Positions 62,357 through 64,000 of a stretch of DNA of 64,000 nt are shown piece by piece. Origin of the DNA: Providencia sneebia DSM 19967 (GTDB lineage: Bacteria; Pseudomonadota; Gammaproteobacteria; Enterobacterales; Enterobacteriaceae); the NCBI RefSeq assembly GCF_000314895.2, contig NZ_CM001773.1, positions 2,684,855-2,748,854 on the forward strand. Direction: 5' to 3'. The translations under genes and the position numbers were made by a program. Under the pieces are notes generated by a model, which saw only the letters and a program-made list of their open reading frames with translations, made no database searches and had not been told where the DNA came from. Every line of letters begins with the position of its first letter. The stretch's first letter is position 1.

Positions 62357-62851
62357 CTATGCATTGAAGATTTGATTTATTTCAACAGCGGACAAGTGAT
62401 ATTGACGAGGACATGCTCGCCAAATACCCAACATACGCACATATTTATCCCACATTGGCGTTTGAGAATTAAACCCGTGAGTACCGCTGTCAAAATGAGT
62501 ATAGCGGCCTTCAGTATTCACCATAAAACGCACATAGCTTAAATAACGCGCTTCCGTTGCCGCATCAAAACCCAGAAATTGTACACGACGAGCATCAATA
62601 CCTTGCTTGTCTGCCATGTTTTCATAAGACACCTGCAATGCATGATACATTTCCATAATATCAATAATTGTCCGGCAAGTGCCCTCACTTAATTCCCCGA
62701 AGTCTCTATCAAGTTCACGAAGCTGTAGGCCAAAACCACGCTCAATGATGGTTTGTAAACGGCGATAGCGATCACCATTCTCAGGATCAAGCATTGTCAT
62801 CATTTTGTACTGATTAGATAAAATCAGGCGTTGCGCATTTGTCATTTCCAT
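62357..62851 (-). CDS. yfbU: YfbU family protein
   Basis: 164 residues from the ATG at 62851 ([18 protein letters not shown]), the E. coli length and start; AGGAG lies 7 bases before it, with another ATG adjacent at 62854. Helical protein, strongly conserved (ERRVTF-like [41 protein letters not shown]). Function unclear; UPF0304. In operon with hxpA. Confidence 0.94.
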   Translation of the reverse strand: MEMTNAQRLILSNQYKMMTMLDPENGDRYRRLQTIIERGFGLQLRELDRDFGELSEGTCRTIIDIMEMYHALQVSYENMADKQGIDARRVQFLGFDAATEARYLSYVRFMVNTEGRYTHFDSGTHGFNSQTPMWDKYVRMLGIWRACPRQYHLSAVEINQIFNA

Positions 62852-62978
62852 CATAGTCTCCTGCGGAAAAATTTTATTGCATCTTCGCATTCAACTTTCA
62901 TGATGAATAGTGAAAACATCACTTTTATTGATCTAAACAACCTTTTTGTGTGACTTGTTGTTAATTCGAACTTTTAAC

Positions 62979-63434
62979 TTAAATATCATCCATAAATGAC
63001 TTATCTAATTGCTTAAATGCGCGTTTAAGGAGTTGGGCTAACGCCATATAATTCGGTTGTTGCTCGACGGGCGCCATCGCAATCCCAGCTTGCACAAATT
63101 TTTCTCGGATTTCATAAAACCAACTAAGCAATCCTTGAGGTAGTGGCGTAGAGGCTCTCTTACCTAACCACCATAAACCTTGCATCGGCAAGCTACAGGC
63201 AAATAGTGCTGTTGCAACTGCTGGACCTAAATCCCCACCCAAAGCAATTTGCCAAGCAAGTGTAAAAATGGCGATTGGCGGCATAAAACGGATACCAAAG
63301 CGCGTTGCTTTGATCATCCTTAGTTCAGGAAATATTGGAGAAAGTTTTTTCTCCAATGGAAAAGTTTTTAGATACAAATTCCCCAATCTAAACCGCTTAA
63401 AAAATCCTGGCGGGGAGGTTTGTAATGTACTCAT
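62979..63434 (-). CDS. yfbV: YfbV, terminus macrodomain boundary protein
   Basis: 151 residues, E. coli length. UPF0208 membrane protein with two central helices (about 47-90): [18 protein letters not shown] and [34 protein letters not shown] is conserved. Implicated in E. coli in chromosome-domain interactions near Ter. Divergent from the expected ackA gene to the right. 127 bases from yfbU. Confidence 0.94.
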   Translation of the reverse strand: MSTLQTSPPGFFKRFRLGNLYLKTFPLEKKLSPIFPELRMIKATRFGIRFMPPIAIFTLAWQIALGGDLGPAVATALFACSLPMQGLWWLGKRASTPLPQGLLSWFYEIREKFVQAGIAMAPVEQQPNYMALAQLLKRAFKQLDKSFMDDI

Positions 63435-64000
63435 TAATAGTTTCCTATATTTATTAATTCAGCAATATGATTCATTAGTACTTTATCTATTAACTAGCAT
63501 TTGTTATGCATTCATAGAATCTGTTCTGTGTTTACATAGTACCAATGCATTCATTTTTTATAAAATCATCTAAGCTTAATGATTATGTTAGACAGGCAGC
63601 AGAAGGTAAATTTGCATAAAATGCGTATTTCATAAAAAGCATATGATTTCAATCAATCAATTTCGCCATTTCTAAAAAAAACATACAAAATATAAAATTT
63701 TTTAGTAGAATTAGCCGCATTTAGCATAGCGATGAAATTTCATCGTTTTGTTTCCTTAAGCCTGTTGCTTCTTGTTAACAGCATTTATATTAGATTGGGG
63801 TTTTAAACGTTATTTCAACACCAATGGCTAAGTCCTTTTGTATTTCACTTAGTGCAATTATACGATTAACATTATTTTTCTAAAACCCGATTAAATTTTA
63901 GTTTACCGATATCTTCATGTTTTTAACTTAATCATGATATCAATCATGAAATATCAGGGGTTAAATACGCTAGGCTTCTAGCGGTTAATCATTATTTACG
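63435..64000. other. Upstream region expected to lead into ackA-pta
   Basis: 566 AT-rich bases to the window edge. In related genomes yfbV is divergent from ackA-pta, so this should be the ackA control region; no start codon with ribosome binding site is reached. An FNR-like site is listed separately. A short CTAG...CTAG hairpin lies near 63970-63982. Confidence 0.55.
63934..63947 (+). promoter_or_regulatory. FNR-like box upstream of expected ackA
   Basis: ATGAT-ATCA-ATCAT keeps the FNR architecture TTGAT-N4-ATCAA with one change in each half site (symmetric). Anaerobic control of ackA by FNR is known in E. coli; binding here is inferred. Confidence 0.45.

Noticed and set aside
63732..63806. 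24-codon hydrophobic ORF (MKFHRFVSLSLLLLVN...) near the right edge
   Set aside because: Lacks any Shine-Dalgarno; probably chance in an AT-rich promoter region.

Overview
The window is an AT-rich enterobacterial chromosome segment. Gene order (rcsDB/rcsC, gyrA, ubiG, nrdAB-yfaE, menFDHBCE, nuoA-N, lrhA, alaA, yfbR, yfbS, hxpA, yfbU, yfbV) and protein sequence match the E. coli 2.3-2.4 Mb region. The low GC content, GyrA with Glu at position 87, a Proteus-type KatA catalase and an alpha-xenorhabdolysin (XaxAB) locus point to Morganellaceae, most likely Providencia. The genus is inferred from resemblance; no search was run.

Layout. 1-3400: a 5-oxoproline module on the minus strand (Nramp-fold transporter, pxpA, start of a DUF1445 gene) with a divergent GntR regulator. 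3886-8500: gltP, two orphan small genes, an LpxL-type acyltransferase, a small lipoprotein and a decayed phage integrase lying just beyond a tRNA-Ser/tRNA-Thr operon. 8933-17970: the Rcs phosphorelay (rcsD, rcsB, convergent rcsC) and gyrA. 18215-22974: ubiG and the class Ia ribonucleotide reductase operon nrdAB-yfaE, with DnaA and NrdR boxes upstream. 23083-28513: dcuB, tyrP (two TyrR boxes and a clear promoter), yfaZ and katA. 28555-35694: the menaquinone genes. 36367-38597: the binary pore-forming toxin pair xaxA/xaxB. 38657-53644: the complete complex I operon. 54533-63434: lrhA, alaA, a candidate 22-residue membrane peptide, yfbR, an orphan gene, yfbS, hxpA, yfbU and yfbV. The end of the window is the region upstream of where ackA is expected.

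Functionally this is mostly core metabolism and respiration: menaquinone synthesis and NADH dehydrogenase I for electron transport, DcuB for anaerobic fumarate/succinate exchange, nucleotide reduction, envelope stress signalling and amino-acid transport. Accessory content is small: the toxin operon, the oxoproline cassette, the integrase relic and several orphan small genes.

The most notable observation is that four genes (menE, menD, nuoCD, xaxA) are each broken by what looks like loss of exactly one base in a short A/T run. Adding one base restores a full-length family member in every case. This pattern suggests homopolymer undercalls in the assembly more than four independent inactivations, but a respiration-defective variant or slippage expression cannot be excluded from sequence alone. 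Other points of interest are a perfect palindrome in the xaxAB promoter spacer, an Nramp-fold protein without the usual metal-binding motifs inside the oxoproline operon, and the 22-residue membrane peptide gene with its own promoter and ribosome binding site.
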